Assembly (NCBI GenBank): GCA_963513935.1 | Contig: OY740767.1 | Location: 80,278,060 to 80,342,059 of the forward strand | Reading direction: 5' to 3' | Origin: Aphrophora alni | Lineage: Eukaryota; Arthropoda; Insecta; Hemiptera; Aphrophoridae | DNA: 64,000 bases | Shown: piece by piece, positions 22,245 through 36,710 of the stretch | How the letters are laid out: each line of letters starts with the position of its first letter | Numbering within the stretch: the stretch's first letter is position 1 | Notes under the pieces: model-generated | Database searches by the model: none | Told to the model about the DNA's origin: nothing | The model's input: only the letters and a program-made list of their open reading frames with translations | Made by a program: the position numbers and the translations under genes

Positions 22245-25141
22245 GTAAGAGCTAGAAATTAGATCGTTTTAAGATAGAAAATAAATTGTTTAGTTTGTTT
22301 TCTTTTAAGGGGCTGTCTTAGCAAGCAAATATATTTTAACTAAAATTTTCACTACCTAATGTATATAAATAATGCTCGATGCAAGAAGCACACCACAAGG
22401 GGACAAATTATACACACATATAGTTCCTTTGCAAAAACACAACACGTGACCAGAAGTCGTACTTATGTAGGAAATAATATCGTATGAAAATATTGCATCA
22501 GCTGTTATTTTGTAATCAGAGAACATAGACTTTTGTTTAGTGTTAATATAAATTATTACAGGATAATAAAACCATTCTTCTTTAAAACACTTATTTATCC
22601 CTACAAACAATATATTATTTTGTTATAATATTATATTTTTAAAAACATTTTAAGAATAATATTATTTAACATTTTTAAATTGTACATTTGCACATAATAT
22701 ATAATCTTTTACTCAAGTATTTCATTTACTTAATTTATTTTAATACTTCACCGAACAAAAATTGATTATAATTAACTATTAAATATACTTATATTTGCAT
22801 TTAAAAAATTATTTACTTAATATTATTTATACATAAATAATAATGAAGTCTAAATGATAGAATATTCTATAGATATAATTTTGTAAAACCAAACTAGAAA
22901 TATTTCAAAACCAATAAATGTACAAGTTAAATTTTATATTTACCAAGTAAATTTATTTAAAAATTTAGAAGAACATGTTTGTAGTTAATATTGTATTTAT
23001 AATATTTATAATATTCCTAATTTATATAAGACATAAGGTTTTAAAGAAATGTTAATTAAATGCCACTAATTGGACTTGCTAATTTGCATTATCATGTCAT
23101 CACCATTTCCGTGGCAAAAACTACAGCTTTTGGTTGTCGACATAAAATCTATTTAGATTAATAGCTTGTTGAAGAGAAGTCCACTTTAAATATGTAAAAG
23201 TAATGTTAATAAATTGTATATTACCAATATTTTAAAATGATGTATTGCAACATATAAAACAATAAAGTTATAACCTTATAAAGGTTAGATATATTTGAGA
23301 AATAAATATTCCAAACGGCTTCAATATATATGATTTATAAATGAACTTATAACATAGTATACAATTTATTATTGATTAAAACAAATAAACATTCCGAATT
23401 ACGTATTGCTGATTGTCCATTGTTGCCATTGTCAATAAAAATGAGTTTATGTATGAAAGAGTGCCATTCTTATTTGGGGGAATAATAGGAACATGTAGTC
23501 CTCTCTTGCACCCAATCACAACTTATTAATACAAAATAACTATCTTAACAAACAAATATCAAGTATTGTATTAAATAAATTCAATATTAAAATACACAAT
23601 AATACAACATTGTAATAATACGTAACAACACTTTTCCATAATAATATTACATTAGTAAAAAATTAATAACTAAATAAAGTTTATTTAAATAATTATAAAT
23701 TCATAATAAAGTTAACTTATGATTAAACGTATAAGTTAACGTATATTAAATACTGAGAGGAAAATGCGGATTCATCGAATTTGCATAATTTTTATGTTCT
23801 TTACAAAAACCATTAATTAAAGTGAATTATTTGTGAACGATTATAGAAACATTTCAGTACAGTACTACATTTTATATTTTTAAAATATATTTTTTGTTAA
23901 CATTTATTTATTGTAGTGTTTCAATTAATACATATTACTCAAGTAATAATATATTAATTTGTTCTGTACTTATTATGAATAACAGTTATGAACGTTATTG
24001 TTTACTACGTAAATAATAATTATACAAGAGATAATTATTTATTAAGCAAATTTTGTGATTTTCTTAGTCATTAAATATATTACTCATGAAAAGCATCATT
24101 CCTCATTGATAGATGTTGGAAACTAAGTCTGAGATAGAATATACAATGACTTTGTTGATGTGCTACTGTCTACTCACAAAGTTAAGTAATTCCATGGTGT
24201 GAGTTAGTTTAATTGGATTCCCACTTGCCACAACTAACAGAAGACGTGGTTTGGAAATTTACCTCAAATTGAGAAAGCAGTGTTAAATTAGTCTCCCGGG
24301 GTCATAACTAATCAAGCTTCAGTTTACTTAAAGGGTGAAGTTAAATAGATGAATTGATCGGCACCTAGGTATTACCTAATTATACAAATATAATGATTTA
24401 TATAATTACAGTAAAGAATTTTCTATGCAATTAGGGACACACTTGATACATTAGATATTAAAATAGATTGATTTAAGATATTTTTTTTTTTAGATTTAAA
24501 AATTAAAAATATTTATGTGCAATTCAAATCATTTTTAATTAGTAAACGTATAGTTCATAAAACACAAATACTGGTCAGTCTCAAGCTCATAGCTACATTT
24601 ACAAATATTAAGAAACCAAAATAATAAAACAAATTTCAAGTGAAAATTACTTGCTGTTATGGTTCATCATCGTTATTTTTAGTGTCTCAAATAAAACCAA
24701 ATGAATCGTATTTGTTTTAAAACAAACGACAGTTTAGTTTCCATAATATTGTTAATAGAAACAGTTTAATATACAAATTAAACACCCCCCCAAACACACA
24801 CACACAAACAAAGAACAAAATGTCATTAGATTTTTTACATCTCATTATTCAAAATATGAAATATAATTGGAGTTGTTTAAATGGTATTTTGGACTGTATT
24901 ACTCTTTTATTTATGTAGCTCGTTATATAGTAAAGAACAATATAATTATAAGCACATCATAATTCTACAATATGTCTATAATTCGAAATTTAACATTAAT
25001 GAACTTGTACAATTTAGTTGTTACGAGATGTAAGATTTGTGTAGTTCATAAAATTCCGCCCCTTCTAAAACTGACACATACTGTCTTGTCACTCCTATGG
25101 TTAGCATTTGCACAGAAAATAATATCAATTCGGTATTCTAG
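22245..25141. other. AT-rich non-coding interval with repeat family C copy
   Basis: Holds the family C copy at 23045-23165 and otherwise unique AT-rich DNA. No coding signal. Confidence 0.5.
23045..23165 (-). repeat. Dispersed repeat family C, copy 1
   Basis: The reverse complement matches 57430-57545 around GACATGATAATGCAAATTAG (there GACATGGAAATGCAAATTAG) and continues on both sides with CTAATTGG-type and AATTAGTG-type motifs. No reading frame; an old short interspersed element is the likely source. Confidence 0.6.
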
Positions 25142-25282
25142 GTTGTGACACAACGGCACATCTGTTTTGAAAGACAAAATTATTTGAGACAGTGGGATTT
25201 TCCTTATACTTTACTCTTGTCTGCTGAGCGATCACGATTATGGCAGGCAAGGGCAGTGGAGTGTGGAAGTATGGCCGTTTTT
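25142..25282 (+). other. Candidate internal exon, 141 bp
   Basis: An acceptor TTCGGTATTCTAG precedes, and a GTATGT donor follows. The frame is open for 47 codons, in phase 0 at both borders: RQNYLRQWDFPYTLLLSAER and SRLWQARAVECGSMAVF form the bulk. The interval is clearly GC-richer than its surroundings. No known domain is recognised. About 2% of random 47-codon stretches at this base composition would be open, and many acceptors exist in the window, so this remains tentative. Confidence 0.3.
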
Positions 25283-25455
25283 GTATGTGGTAAAATAACT
25301 AGTTTGTTAAATTTTTCTCGGCATGCATATTTGTATAATTAAAGGAAATTGCTTTTCCTCATCTACTACCTACATTTAAAAGGATGCTAATCCTGTTTTT
25401 AACAAACAGGTACAGAATAAACTATATTTTTTAGCTGAGTACAGCCTGATTTCAA

Positions 25456-25544
<89 letters not shown>

Positions 25545-27937
25545 GTCAAATTTGAAATATTTATTTTATGTCTTCAGACATAATTTTACATTTAATGATG
25601 TAAAAGTAGTTTAATTTTTGTTTAAATATTTTATAATAGTTTTAAGAGTTGAGTATGTACAATAAACGTTTCTAACACTAGCTGTTGTAATTTCCTGCTT
25701 GGATAATTCTCAATGCACATGTTTCTCAGAATTCCAAAATTTTTATCGCTAATGATTTTATATATTTAGTTCCTTTTATATTTTAAGTATTTGGTGATCT
25801 ATTCAAACGTTTTTTCTTCATTTAAACTTAATCTCACTTGTTCATTGTTAATTATATCTAATTTTTAATGGATGTTTTGTTCATTTGGAATAACTAAACA
25901 AGAAGAGTGGAATATAGCTAATAATAACCTTAGTTTCTTTCCACCCCTTTTTTGCTTTTGTTGAACAAATATCATTAACCAAATTATAAATCCTGCTAAA
26001 TCACTTTTTATTTGTATTTTACTTAGGAATAAAAAATAAAAATGATTATTATACAAAATTGTAAAAACGAATTGTTCAGCAAAGCTTTTGACATCTTTGG
26101 GTAGGGCTAACCAACATGAGTAACTTCGTTATAATAAGAACATTTAAAACATTGGAATAAATTGTACACATATATATTTAGATATACAGAGAAAAACCAG
26201 TTAGACTGATCTAACTATGTGATTTGTGATTATAAATATAATTTTAAAGATTGCAATCAAAAACAATTTTTTTTTCTTTCTTTTTTTTTAAAACTTAGGC
26301 TACAAAAGTATATCAAAACTTTCTGATTCTCTGACCCTCTAGGATCTTAAATTGGTAATATTTGACGTTATATGTATATTTTTTAAACTGGTTTAAAATT
26401 CTGTTATTAATATATAAACATATATATTTATTAGGATTACTTTTTTTATAAAGCAACATAATCGCAAAAGTAAATTTCTTTTAAAGTAAACTTTTATAGA
26501 TATAAATAATATCCAAATTATTTCCATCAATCTATTATATAAATTAAGTTACCTATCAATGAATGTGGAATAAAAGAAAAATAATTTTGAAGTATTTTTA
26601 CTATATACTAGTATTGTTTTCTTGTTGTATCAAATATCCTGTGGAGAAAAATCTTCTAGAGCGTATTGCAGGTTCGGTGAAGGTGGCTAAAATAAATGTT
26701 TTTGTCTACTCTACTCTCTCAGTGGTTTATTTTTGGAGAGTTTTTTCTTTGTGTGTGGTGACGCAAGGACAAGTTTTGATCCAAAAACCACAGTAAGGTA
26801 GTACTTTAAAAAAATATTCGTCACACATTGATGCTGCTTTTACAGGTAACATTTGATGTCCAATTATTAATTTGATGTCTAAAGCTTTAATTTATAAAAC
26901 AGTAGTATGGTTGATAACAGTGTAAACTTTCATTAAACGTAATTATTTATGACAGAAATGTTTGGATAAACAAAATATTATACGTATTAAAAAATCTACG
27001 TTTTATCTCTAATAAAAAAATATAATGTAATAGAATAATACACTAATGTAAAGAGTATACATTATAACTTATTAAAATACCAGTAACTAATTTTAATTTA
27101 TGTAGAACTAAAGGAATATGTTATAAAAGAATTCTGAGAATTCTTTAATTAATTTTATAATTGATTTATTTAAATAATAAAACTCTACATACTTTTCAAA
27201 ACTTTTGGTGCTTCACTATATTCTATCACCTAGAATAAACTCACTCTGACATGAAAGGTAAGTCATTAATTATGGTTAATAAAAAGAGATAGCAATTGTT
27301 TGAAATGTCTTAAATTATAATTCAGTTTTAAATATTTACAAGAGATTATAATCATAAATTTTATAATCATACATTAACATTCAGCTATACATACACTCCA
27401 TTAGTAATTTACGCTTGAATATTACTAATAACAAATACCCTTTATATAATTATTTATATAACCTTTATACATGATTTGTATTATAATTATATTGAGAGTC
27501 TCGGATTTGATATCAGGCATTATTTAAAATTTCCTTTTAATAATACTCCTTTACTACTCTCATTAAAACAAAATTCAGGAGATAATTTATTACTAGAATA
27601 AAAAAAATTTAATTTTTTTATGAGTTATACTATTTTGAAATCTGTTTAAACATAATTTATGTAATGTTTTTAATTACATTAGTTTCATCTTACAACAATT
27701 ATGATTTTTGCTTGAAACGTAGTTTGCCGAACACTGCAATTTATTAAACATTTCCGCCTATGTTTAGACTACCACAATATTAACACTTTCACTTAGTACA
27801 TTACGAGGTATATGATTGATTTTAACAATTTATGAAACAATGTTATTTATTTTCTTGAGATATTGATTGTTAATGCTTTGAAATCTGTAAATTGAATGTT
27901 GGTCAATTTTATCTCCTTCCCTTCATTGTTTTGGCAG
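25283..27937. other. AT-rich non-coding interval, (AT)n at 25458-25541
   Basis: Contains a long AT microsatellite. The open frame at 26563-26796 has a hydrophobic start but no supporting splice or domain evidence. Confidence 0.5.
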
Positions 27938-28072
27938 GTAAATCCATCTTTATTACCAACTAATTTTATTTGTAATTTTGGTTCATTCCTACTGGTTATT
28001 TGGTTCACCTGTCTCAGTCATGTAGGCTCGGTTTCTTACTTCGCCATGTTGAAAACTTTTAAAACAAAATGA
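27938..28072 (+). other. Possible terminal exon with hydrophobic segment
   Basis: A long pyrimidine tract ending TTCATTGTTTTGGCAG precedes 44 open codons and TGA at 28070-28072. The peptide has a hydrophobic stretch NFICNFGSFLLVIWFTCLSH that could span a membrane. No family is recognised. Composition is only slightly above background, so chance is a serious alternative. Confidence 0.2.
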
Positions 28073-31000
28073 AACCTCCTACTTATTGAGTTCAAATCAA
28101 TTGGTTTGTTGAAATCTTAGAACAGTAACCTTTTTAATATATTATATGCAGTCAATACTTGATTTCTTATGATTAAGTATATACAGGATGGTCTACACCT
28201 ACTGTTGTAATTTGTTTGGGTGATAGAATAAGATAAATGTGACTCAAATTGACTTATTAAAAATTTCTATTTCACAAACCCACATAAAGAGAATTAGTTT
28301 AATTTTTTTCAAAAACCTCTACATTTACCCAAAAATGTAGAAATTCTGAGTAATTTTGATACATACCTAGAACTTAAACATTACCATTGTTTTTTACATT
28401 TAATATTATCAAGTTAGGGTGTATAGCTTTTGTTTAGCCTGAATCTACGAAAGCACTAATTATTTTGATTAGAACTGTGAAGTTATAATCTTCTTAGATA
28501 TAAAATAAAAACCCTACACAAAAATTATTTTAAACAATTGCTAGAGATTAGGAATTACTATAAACATCGCTTAAAAATTTAAACTTTCAGAAGATAGGTT
28601 CAAATTGTATTCGTTATAATTTAAGTACAGTTATGAGAATAGCTGTTATAAGCGGTAGTTTGAATAGAGTAAAACGTAGTATGAGAAAAATAATAAATCA
28701 ACTATATCAAACTTGAAAAACACAACTTTAATTATTATATCTATAACATGAGGTTATAGTTAATTTTGTACCTATACTAGTACAAAACAAAATCATAAAT
28801 GTTAAATGATTCACATTACTTTACAGCTTAAATCAAAAGATAATTACGTTAATCCACAAAAAACACTTTATCCAATCAAATCATAACATTGGTGATACCT
28901 TATCTCATGATAAAGTGGGCTATAATCAGATATTGACAAAGACCTTCTCATGATAAGGTGGGGGTATAATTAGATATTGAGAAATTCTTTCTTGTATATT
29001 TGAATAATGATTTAAACATAATATTCACTCCTCTTTAATTTATTATTATCATAATTTTAGATAAAATCAGGACGTCATTGAACTATTTATGTTAGTGTTA
29101 GTTAAAGTAGTGATATTTTAGGAATCAAAAAGCCGTTGCTAGCCTAATAATGGTCAAAACATGTCTAACACTATTTAAAATCGCATTACTCTACTTAAAT
29201 TGTAAAGTATAAACTGTTGTATCCTATGTTCCGATATTTTAGATATTGACGCACATTTTATAGCAATTGCTACTCTCAAGGAATTTTTTACTGTATTGTA
29301 TTTTCTTGTAAGATTCTTCTTTTTCTTTCTTTTTTTTTTTTTTTTTAAGAAAATGATAACTTTACATATCTTATTAATTTAATTTGTGATTCTGTAGATT
29401 CAGGCTTATCAAAAGGAAATGAACTTTAAGTTCACCCTTACTTGAACTTTATACATAAAATACAACGATGATATTAAAGTTCGAGGAATGTATTAAACTA
29501 TCCCAGAAAATCTATAGTTATGAGTAAATGTACAGTTACTATGGAACAAATCTAAATAATTTCTATATGATTGGGTGTGTGAAATAGATTTTTTATATAG
29601 TGGATTTTAGTCACATTTACATTGTTCTAACGTAAACAAATTTTAAACACTAGTTCTAGACTACTCTGTTTATACGGACATTTATTTACTTTAAAAAAAA
29701 TTATATTAGTTGTGACAATAAAACAATAAATCATAACTCTAGTTAAGATTATAGCTTTACTTTATATGAAAATAATATTTCTGTAAGTTATTGCAATTTA
29801 TTTTCTGTTTGGCACAACTTGGATTGAAACTCAGTGTTATTATAATTTAGGATTTTTAATATAATTACTACACTGTTTTATGCTGAGAAGGAGACTATTT
29901 AGAAAAAAAATAACTATTCGTCACTTATTTATCTAATTAACTTTATGATTATAATACTATACGATATTTAGGTAAAAGATAATTATATGTATTTTTTTAA
30001 TGCACATCATTCAATACCTTTAATTTTGAATGAGAAATTAGTTTAACATTGTTATTAAAATAAGCAATAATTACATATATAGTACTTTTCTGTCATTTTT
30101 CAAACACTAATAATATTGTTAATATAATAATTTATAATTTTCAACGTTTATTTATAAATTTTAAATAAATATCTATTTATAAAAATGTCCTCCCTGACGT
30201 TTTATAAATAAACGATCAATACATATTTCTTTCAAATTTTAAATAATATTAGATAAAGCTCTAAACTCAAAAGAGGTATAAGTTTAAAGTATGTGATAGG
30301 TAGTGACAATTTAAAATTCCATTCGATCATCAATTATAAAAATGGAACTCTTGTTTTGCTATAGTGAACTAATTATATCTAAAATTATAATTATTTGTAA
30401 ATGATTAACATAAGTATTACAAATATTCATTTCTATACGTTTCGGAACTAATATTGAATAGAGGAGTTTAAGGTCCAGACGGGGGTATTTATTTATCGAT
30501 TGTTTCTAAGTATCTAATTTAAAGTTGTTTTTTTACTAACACAAAAAGTTGATATTTTCTCAAAGGTATAACATATAAAACAACTCAAAAGGTAAATCAA
30601 TTTTAAAACAACATGTAATAGAAAGAAATTTATTTACAAAAACAAGAAAATAATTCATTCAAAACTATATTCAATGATGCATGTGGGTATAAAATAGAAA
30701 TGTAATATATATAGCACAAGTAAAGTAACATTCGTTACATGGCATCTTCATTTCCGGGTAAATTACATTCCGTTGTTTGGTACATCAGAATTTCAACGCT
30801 ATTTTTAACTCAAGTTATGTTTGTGTATTATAATACACATCGCTAGGTTTGTTTACCATTTGTAACGTCATGTAATAAATTTAAGGATTTATATCATTAA
30901 AGTAGAACAAAAAGACGATCAAACTTCGTTTCAGTTGATTTCAGACTTATCACACACGGTACATTTCCTTCTTTACTATTACAGGCAGAATTAAAACTGT

Positions 31001-32288
31001 TAAACAGCTGTGTTCCTCATATTTCACAAATTGTTTCAAAATTTTATATTCTCATCTTGATACATTAATAATAGTTATTGTCTTATAATTGTTAATATAA
31101 CTTATTTAAATGATATGATTTTGATTTAAAAATGTGTTCTATAAACATGAAAATAGAAAGTTTAAAAAGTTTTGTATTTATTATGTTTTCGTATGCAAGA
31201 AAAATGTAAAATACAAAACTTCTTATGAATTAATCATAATAAAACACTAAAACTGTGAAAGTAATAGATGTAGGTTTCAAAATGTCTTATAGTGATAAAT
31301 CTATTAAATGTGTTTAGATCGGTTTCTAACACAATGTCTGAAGTTTAAGATGACAATTTAATAACAAATAACTTAATATGCAATCACTTTTCACATGTAT
31401 CCAACGTTTCTTTAGATTATTATCACTAGTCTAAAATATTTATTTTGTGCATCTGTTTAACTATATCTTAATTAGTTATGTTTGAACTTTTATACATTAT
31501 TGCTATAACACTAATCGGAGAAAATTGTGTAGGGAATTTAAAGAATTTAAAGTCACAAGAAAACAATTTTATATACTATAAATAAATGTCTAAAATTATT
31601 AATTAAAGGCAAAAGGAAATATGAATCAAAACGTCATTAAACTATATTTAAAAGCAGTTTTTGCTTACAATAATCAAACTAATGTATATTTTATAAGAGT
31701 AAATTTGTTTTATATTCAATAAATAAGAGATAAATTACTATTTAAAGGTTTAGGGCTGAAATGTGTTATTATTTTAGTAGTTTATTGTTCATTTCCGTAA
31801 GAAAAGATTTTATATTAACTGATTATTGTCATGTGGTATGTTTTATGTTCGCCTCTTTGAGTTTTGAAAAATTATGACTTAAAGATTGTAAAAAAATTTG
31901 TTTCCTTATAAATTAATACATTAATTTCTCATGGTAATCTTAAAATTAAGAATAACCGAATAAAATTAAAAAGACCAGTTGTATTGTTTACTTAATTATT
32001 ATGAAATGGTCTCGATTACTTAGACAATTTAATAATTGACTGAACAGAAATTTATATCACTTCCATGACAAAACAAAAAAATAAATAGTTATGAATTGCC
32101 ATAATCACGTATTGAAACCAGTTTTTCTTCTTGAATATATAAGTTTTTAGCACTAAATAAAGAGGAACATAATAGTTATGTAAATAGATAGATAAATAGA
32201 TAGATAGATATTTTTGGACTTTATTTAATTTAGTTGGCTTTATGAATATACGTAGTCTACCTCTCTTTGATCTAACCTAAAACGTATG
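28073..32288. other. AT-rich non-coding interval
   Basis: Includes a 43-bp tandem duplication (28903-28988), another weak acceptor plus 27 open codons at 30985-31068, and a TAGA tetranucleotide tract near 32186-32210. Nothing else is supported. Confidence 0.5.
28903..28988. repeat. 43-bp tandem duplication
   Basis: TCTCATGATAAAGTGGGC... at 28903 repeats at 28946 with a few substitutions, two copies only. Confidence 0.85.
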
Positions 32289-32300
32289 CGATCGTAAGAT
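32289..32300 (+). repeat. Target-site duplication of Jockey-type LINE, 3' side
   Basis: CGATCGTAAGAT, identical to 36733-36744. It abuts the A-rich 3' tail of the element (minus strand). Confidence 0.9.
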
Positions 32301-32411
32301 TTAAAAAAAATTTTTTAGTTGATCCATTATTACAACTAACTAAGTAACCGATCTAGTAATTCATAATTCAATTTACATCACTTTGAATAGGAATACCCAA
32401 TGGTTATCATC

Positions 32412-35152
32412 CTAATTATCCATCAAATCAGAAGGCTTAGTTCTTTGCAGTCTTCTAGCTGGCGTAGGAGTTGCCATCAGTCCCCGAATCTCGGAGTGTT
32501 CATGGTGTGAGATGCGGTGTCTATGCTTCACTACCTGTTTTTTTTTATTTACTCACTTACCAAGTCCATTTTCAGATCCTTATGCCGATTGTCATTTCTC
32601 ACGTACCAAGGTGCACCGACAATGCCTTGAAGTACCTTATTTTGAAAAAAAATTATTGTAATAATATTTGCCTTATTGGTACAGCCCCACAACTGTATCC
32701 CATAGCTCCACACCGGTTTCAATATCTGTTTATATATTTGCAATTTATTATAGATTGGCTATTTGGATTGCCTCCCAATCAATCAATTTTATTATTTTTT
32801 TTATATATACTTGAGGTTTAGTTCTAGTTTTTTTTCTTTTTGACATGTTCCTCCCATTTCAATTGTGCATCCAATGTCATTCCCAAATACTTACCATAAT
32901 TAGCATAAGGAATTGGCACTAAGTTCATTGTAATTGGTGTCAGATGTTTGACTTTAAGGTTTGTAAAATTTACATTTACTCATTTCTATTCATTTAAACT
33001 AATGCGCAATTTTCTGTTCCACTTTTACACCTCATCAGTAACCCGCTGAAACTTCAACACAACTTCTTCAGGTTTCTTACCTGACACCAAGATTAGTGTG
33101 TCATATGAAAAAGTACCCTTGGTTGTATCTTCCGCAGTAGGAAAATCCCTTCTGAACAGCAAATACAGTACCGGTCCAAGCACGCTCCCCTTGCGGCACT
33201 CCTGCATCGATTATGCACTTTACTCTAATATGTCTATCAGTTACATAACACTTCAGAATTTCATAGTATTGCTTTGGTAGGTCTCTGTACAGTGTCCACA
33301 GTAGTCCCTGATGCCATACTTTACCGAAGGCTTTTGCTACATCCAAGAGAATACCTGCACAAACCTCATTTTTCTTATATGTATCTTCTATAATATTTGT
33401 AATCCTATGAACTTGGTCTAAAGTAGAATGTCCACGTCGAAACCCGAACTGATGTTCAGGAATAAGTTTTCTGTTTTCATTGATGTGCCTAAGTCGCTTC
33501 AACAATAGCTTCTCAAACAGTTTTGAGAAAGTCGGCAGCATCGAAATTAGCCTATTAGACTTCTTATCATTAAGCTGTTTGTCTGGTTTTAATATCATAA
33601 TGACCTCAGCTACTTTCCACTGAAGAGGAACATATTTCATTAATAAAGCTGCATTAAGCTGCTTTAAGCTGCATTAAGCTGCTTTAAGCTGCATTAAGCT
33701 GCATTAATAAAGCTTCATAAAGCTGCATTCATTATATAGAGCAACTTTTTGTTTCCATCCTGCCGCAGAGCTTTTACTACTTGACCAGTAATTTAATCAA
33801 ATCCTCTTTGCATTTAAATTGTTTTTGATTTCACTTTTTAATTCCTGAACTGTCACTGGGTTTATTTCAAAATCATCCTGTTTTTCTATGAGATGAGTGT
33901 TATCTTCACTTGTTTGTCTTAGCAGTGGAAGAAATGTTTCTTCTAAATACTCATTGAAGAGACTTGCTTTTTGCTGGGCATTTCTAACCCACGTACCATC
34001 TTCATTTTTTATAGGATGATTTTTGTTTTTAGGTCTTTTAACCCCTTTTCTTGCCCTTAAGAGAAAATAATCTCCATCCTTTTGTGCAGATGAATTATGT
34101 AGGTATCTATTAAGTTCTAGTCGTTATTCAGTTCTTATATGAAGGATTTTATTCTGTTGCAGAGCTTATTTAATATGGTTTTTGTTTCTGGTACTCGATT
34201 CCTTTGCCAGTCCTTTCGTGTCCTTCTTTTTTTCTTTGATTAGGTCTCTTAGTTAGGCCAGATTTCTTTACAACCTTGTTTATGAAGAGCAAATGTACTC
34301 CTGCGTGCAGCGTGCTGTATAATCTCATTAAATCTGTCTAATACATTCTCTATCTGTACTGGATTTTTAATAGGTACATTCAAGTTTATGTCTTCTTCTA
34401 CCAGGCTGCAGAACAAGGACGAGTTTGTTCCAGTATTTGTTAATCTGGGTGCAGATGTCTTCCTTCCAATAGTGAATTCACTTATTGTCAAAAAAACTGG
34501 TGTATGATCCGAGGAAAAACTTTCATTATTATCTATGTGAATATAGTTTTGTGATATTCCTTTAGTTATAAAGAAATCTATTACGCTAGGTATCTTATTA
34601 GTATCTGTCGTCCATTAAGTAGGTCTGCCTCCAGAGTGGAAGTGACACCCGCCAGTTCTTGTTGTTCCTGCCGCCAGTAGTTCTTTTCCTTTTGGATTAA
34701 TTATTCTTGACTCCCTCCCCCATACACATGCTTCGCATGGAAGTCTCCTTCAACAATACAATTTCTACCTAGCATTTCTGGCAGCTGCACAAACTCTTCT
34801 CGCTTTACTTTGTATCTTGGTGGACAGTACATTCTTCCAACATTGTATTCTCTATACTTATTTGTTCGAATTCTGATAGCTATAACCTGGAAATATTCAT
34901 CTTCAACTTGTATGCTCTCATAATGGTGTAAGTTATCATTAACCAATACTACCTACCCTTGCCCTATCTGCGAATGAAGAGCAGAATAACAACAATAAGC
35001 TTTTAGACTGACATATGATGACTTTGGAAAATTACTTTCAGATATTAGGCATATATCAATTTTTTTAGTATTAAAAAAAATATTTCCAGTTTTTGAATAT
35101 GTTGCAATAATCCATTAGCATTCCATTTTGCTATCGTATAGGTTTTGTACAT
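32412..35152 (-). pseudogene. Jockey-type ORF2 (endonuclease and reverse transcriptase)
   Basis: It begins MYKTYTIAKWNANGLLQHIQ at 35152, the standard Jockey endonuclease start, and continues with VGRMYCPPRYK and IVEGDFHAKH (catalytic D-x-N region, Asn changed to His). The RT starts at about 33640: WKVAEVIMILKPDKQLNDKK, HQFGFRRGHSTLDQVHRI, ILLDVAKAFGKVWHQGLL (motif A), GSVLGPVLYLLF (motif B). The catalytic box, normally FADD, reads FSYDT, so the active site has lost an aspartate. The C-terminal part IYKQILKPVWSYGIQLWGCT and APWYVRN is typical, ending ARRLQRTKPSDLMDN and stop (32412). Several frameshifts, plus a 12-bp-unit expansion at about 33640-33729. Confidence 0.9.
33640..33729. repeat. 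12-bp tandem expansion inside ORF2 of the Jockey-type element
   Basis: Units of the type AAGCTGCATT(T)A and AAGCTGCTTTA alternate about seven times. On the element's sense strand the unit is AATGCAGCTTTA-like and lies directly before the MKYVPLQWK start of the RT block, so it arose by slippage within coding sequence after or during decay. Confidence 0.9.
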
Positions 35153-35153
35153 T

Positions 35154-36710
35154 TCATTTAAAATAACAATTAATGTCTGCAAGGCTTGTGACTACTTCTT
35201 CTGTTTTCTTATCCATAGTGTCCAGACGCTTTTGTAAATCCTCCAATATCTCTAGTATTTTTTCTAGTACATTATTTCCATCTAGATATTTCTTCTTAAG
35301 TTGTCTGTTTGTACTACTTGAGAGTTTGTCTGTCTGTTCACATTTTTGTGTGTTTGCATCAGATTTTTCATGTGTGCTTGATGGCATCACACTTTTCTCC
35401 TCCTCTTTTCTATATCCTGGCTGAATTTTACTCTTTTTGATCCGAATTTGTTTTGCAATTCCTTAGCCACTTCACATCCGCGATAATTAGCAGGGTGCTC
35501 CCCTCCACTGTTCCCACATTTTGGTGGAACATCTTTATTTATTGTGTACTGACAAGTAGAATGCCTGCCCATACATTTAACACATCTAGGTTCCCTATGA
35601 CAGTACTTTATTGTATGGTTAATACCCTGACACTTCTTGCATTGTGGTGCCAAATTTTATGTTTTTCTTAAGTGTTCAATCTTGACATTCATATAAAGGA
35701 TAGGTTTAATATTATAGATTTTCCTCACATCTTCTTTATTGTCAAACGTGATTATAAAAAACGAAAGTCCTTTTCTAAAAATTGTTTAATATCGATCTTT
35801 GTCTACTTTCGTCTCTTTTTAACAATATTAATAGCATTCTATTATTTTTAGTTTTGCCTTAAGCCTTAAATCCTCCATTATTTCTTCCTTCCTACAGGTA
35901 TGGTAAAGTCTTTTAGCCATTACCATAATAGGCTTTTCATGTTTATCTTCATCCGTGAACCATTGGTGGCTTCCTTGATTTAACTTTGTTTCTAGTGATC
36001 TATAATCATCTGAGTCCATCACATTGATTTTCCAAACAATATTATTAAGAGAAACTAATTTGGTCACCCTATCCTCATCCAATAACGCTTTTACTTTTGC
36101 AAAGTCCTCAACTTCGACAATAGTTATTGGTGGAGGTGACTTGTCTCTTATTATCACATCCTGCTTCTGTTCTAGTCTCTTAACATTAGTGTTGCCATTT
36201 GGTTTTTCGACTTCAGGAGAGCTTTCATATTTCATCTTTTTTCATTCTTCTCGAGCCTCATTCTGTTTACTTACCAAGCTCATCCTCAACAGTATGGTAC
36301 CCATCAACGCTATTTTTTAATACGTTCTTAGGTATTTCAATCTTTCTTGACATCTTTGAGTTCCTAGTGGCACTATTTTCTCTTCTTAGGTTTGGAATAT
36401 CTTGTTTTAGCTGATTTATTATCAACTCTACTTCACTTAGCTTTTTCCTGAGTGCTTTATATTCTTCTACTAGTTTGCAAGCTCTTTCCACACCTTTACT
36501 TTTTTCTGGTGAGTTTATTCCTCATGTTCCTTATTTGCTTTGCTAATGTGTTTTCTCTTGCAGTGTTGGAGGAGATGGAACGGTTTGAATTAAGTTTTTG
36601 CTAGATGTTGTGGGCCCAGCTGGTGGTAACAGTTGAACTTTAGCACTACTTAAAAAATTGTTGACTTCCACAAATGTCACATTGTATGCCTTAGAAACCA
36701 AGTGAACCAT
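35154..36710 (-). pseudogene. Jockey-type ORF1 (gag-like nucleic-acid-binding protein)
   Basis: A plausible start is ATG at 36710 (MVHLVSKAYNVTFVEVNNFL), followed by a Pro-rich stretch. A coiled-coil-like segment lies at 36491-36267 (LVEEYKALRKKLSEVELIIN). Next come a PRE_C2HC-like region at 36235-35828 ending in AKRLYHTCRKEEIMEDLRLK, and zinc knuckles at 35653-35387: CKKCQGINHTIKYC, CVKCMGRHSTC and a third in which the second Cys is Ser (CGNSGGEHPANYRGC). The tail contains an amphipathic ILEILEDLQKRLDTM helix. At least three frame breaks are present. In intact elements this protein coats the RNA and aids telomere or target delivery. Confidence 0.85.

Noticed and set aside
27213..27256. 24-bp microexon before GGTAAGT at 27256
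   Set aside because: Good splice-like borders, but no frame is open through it.
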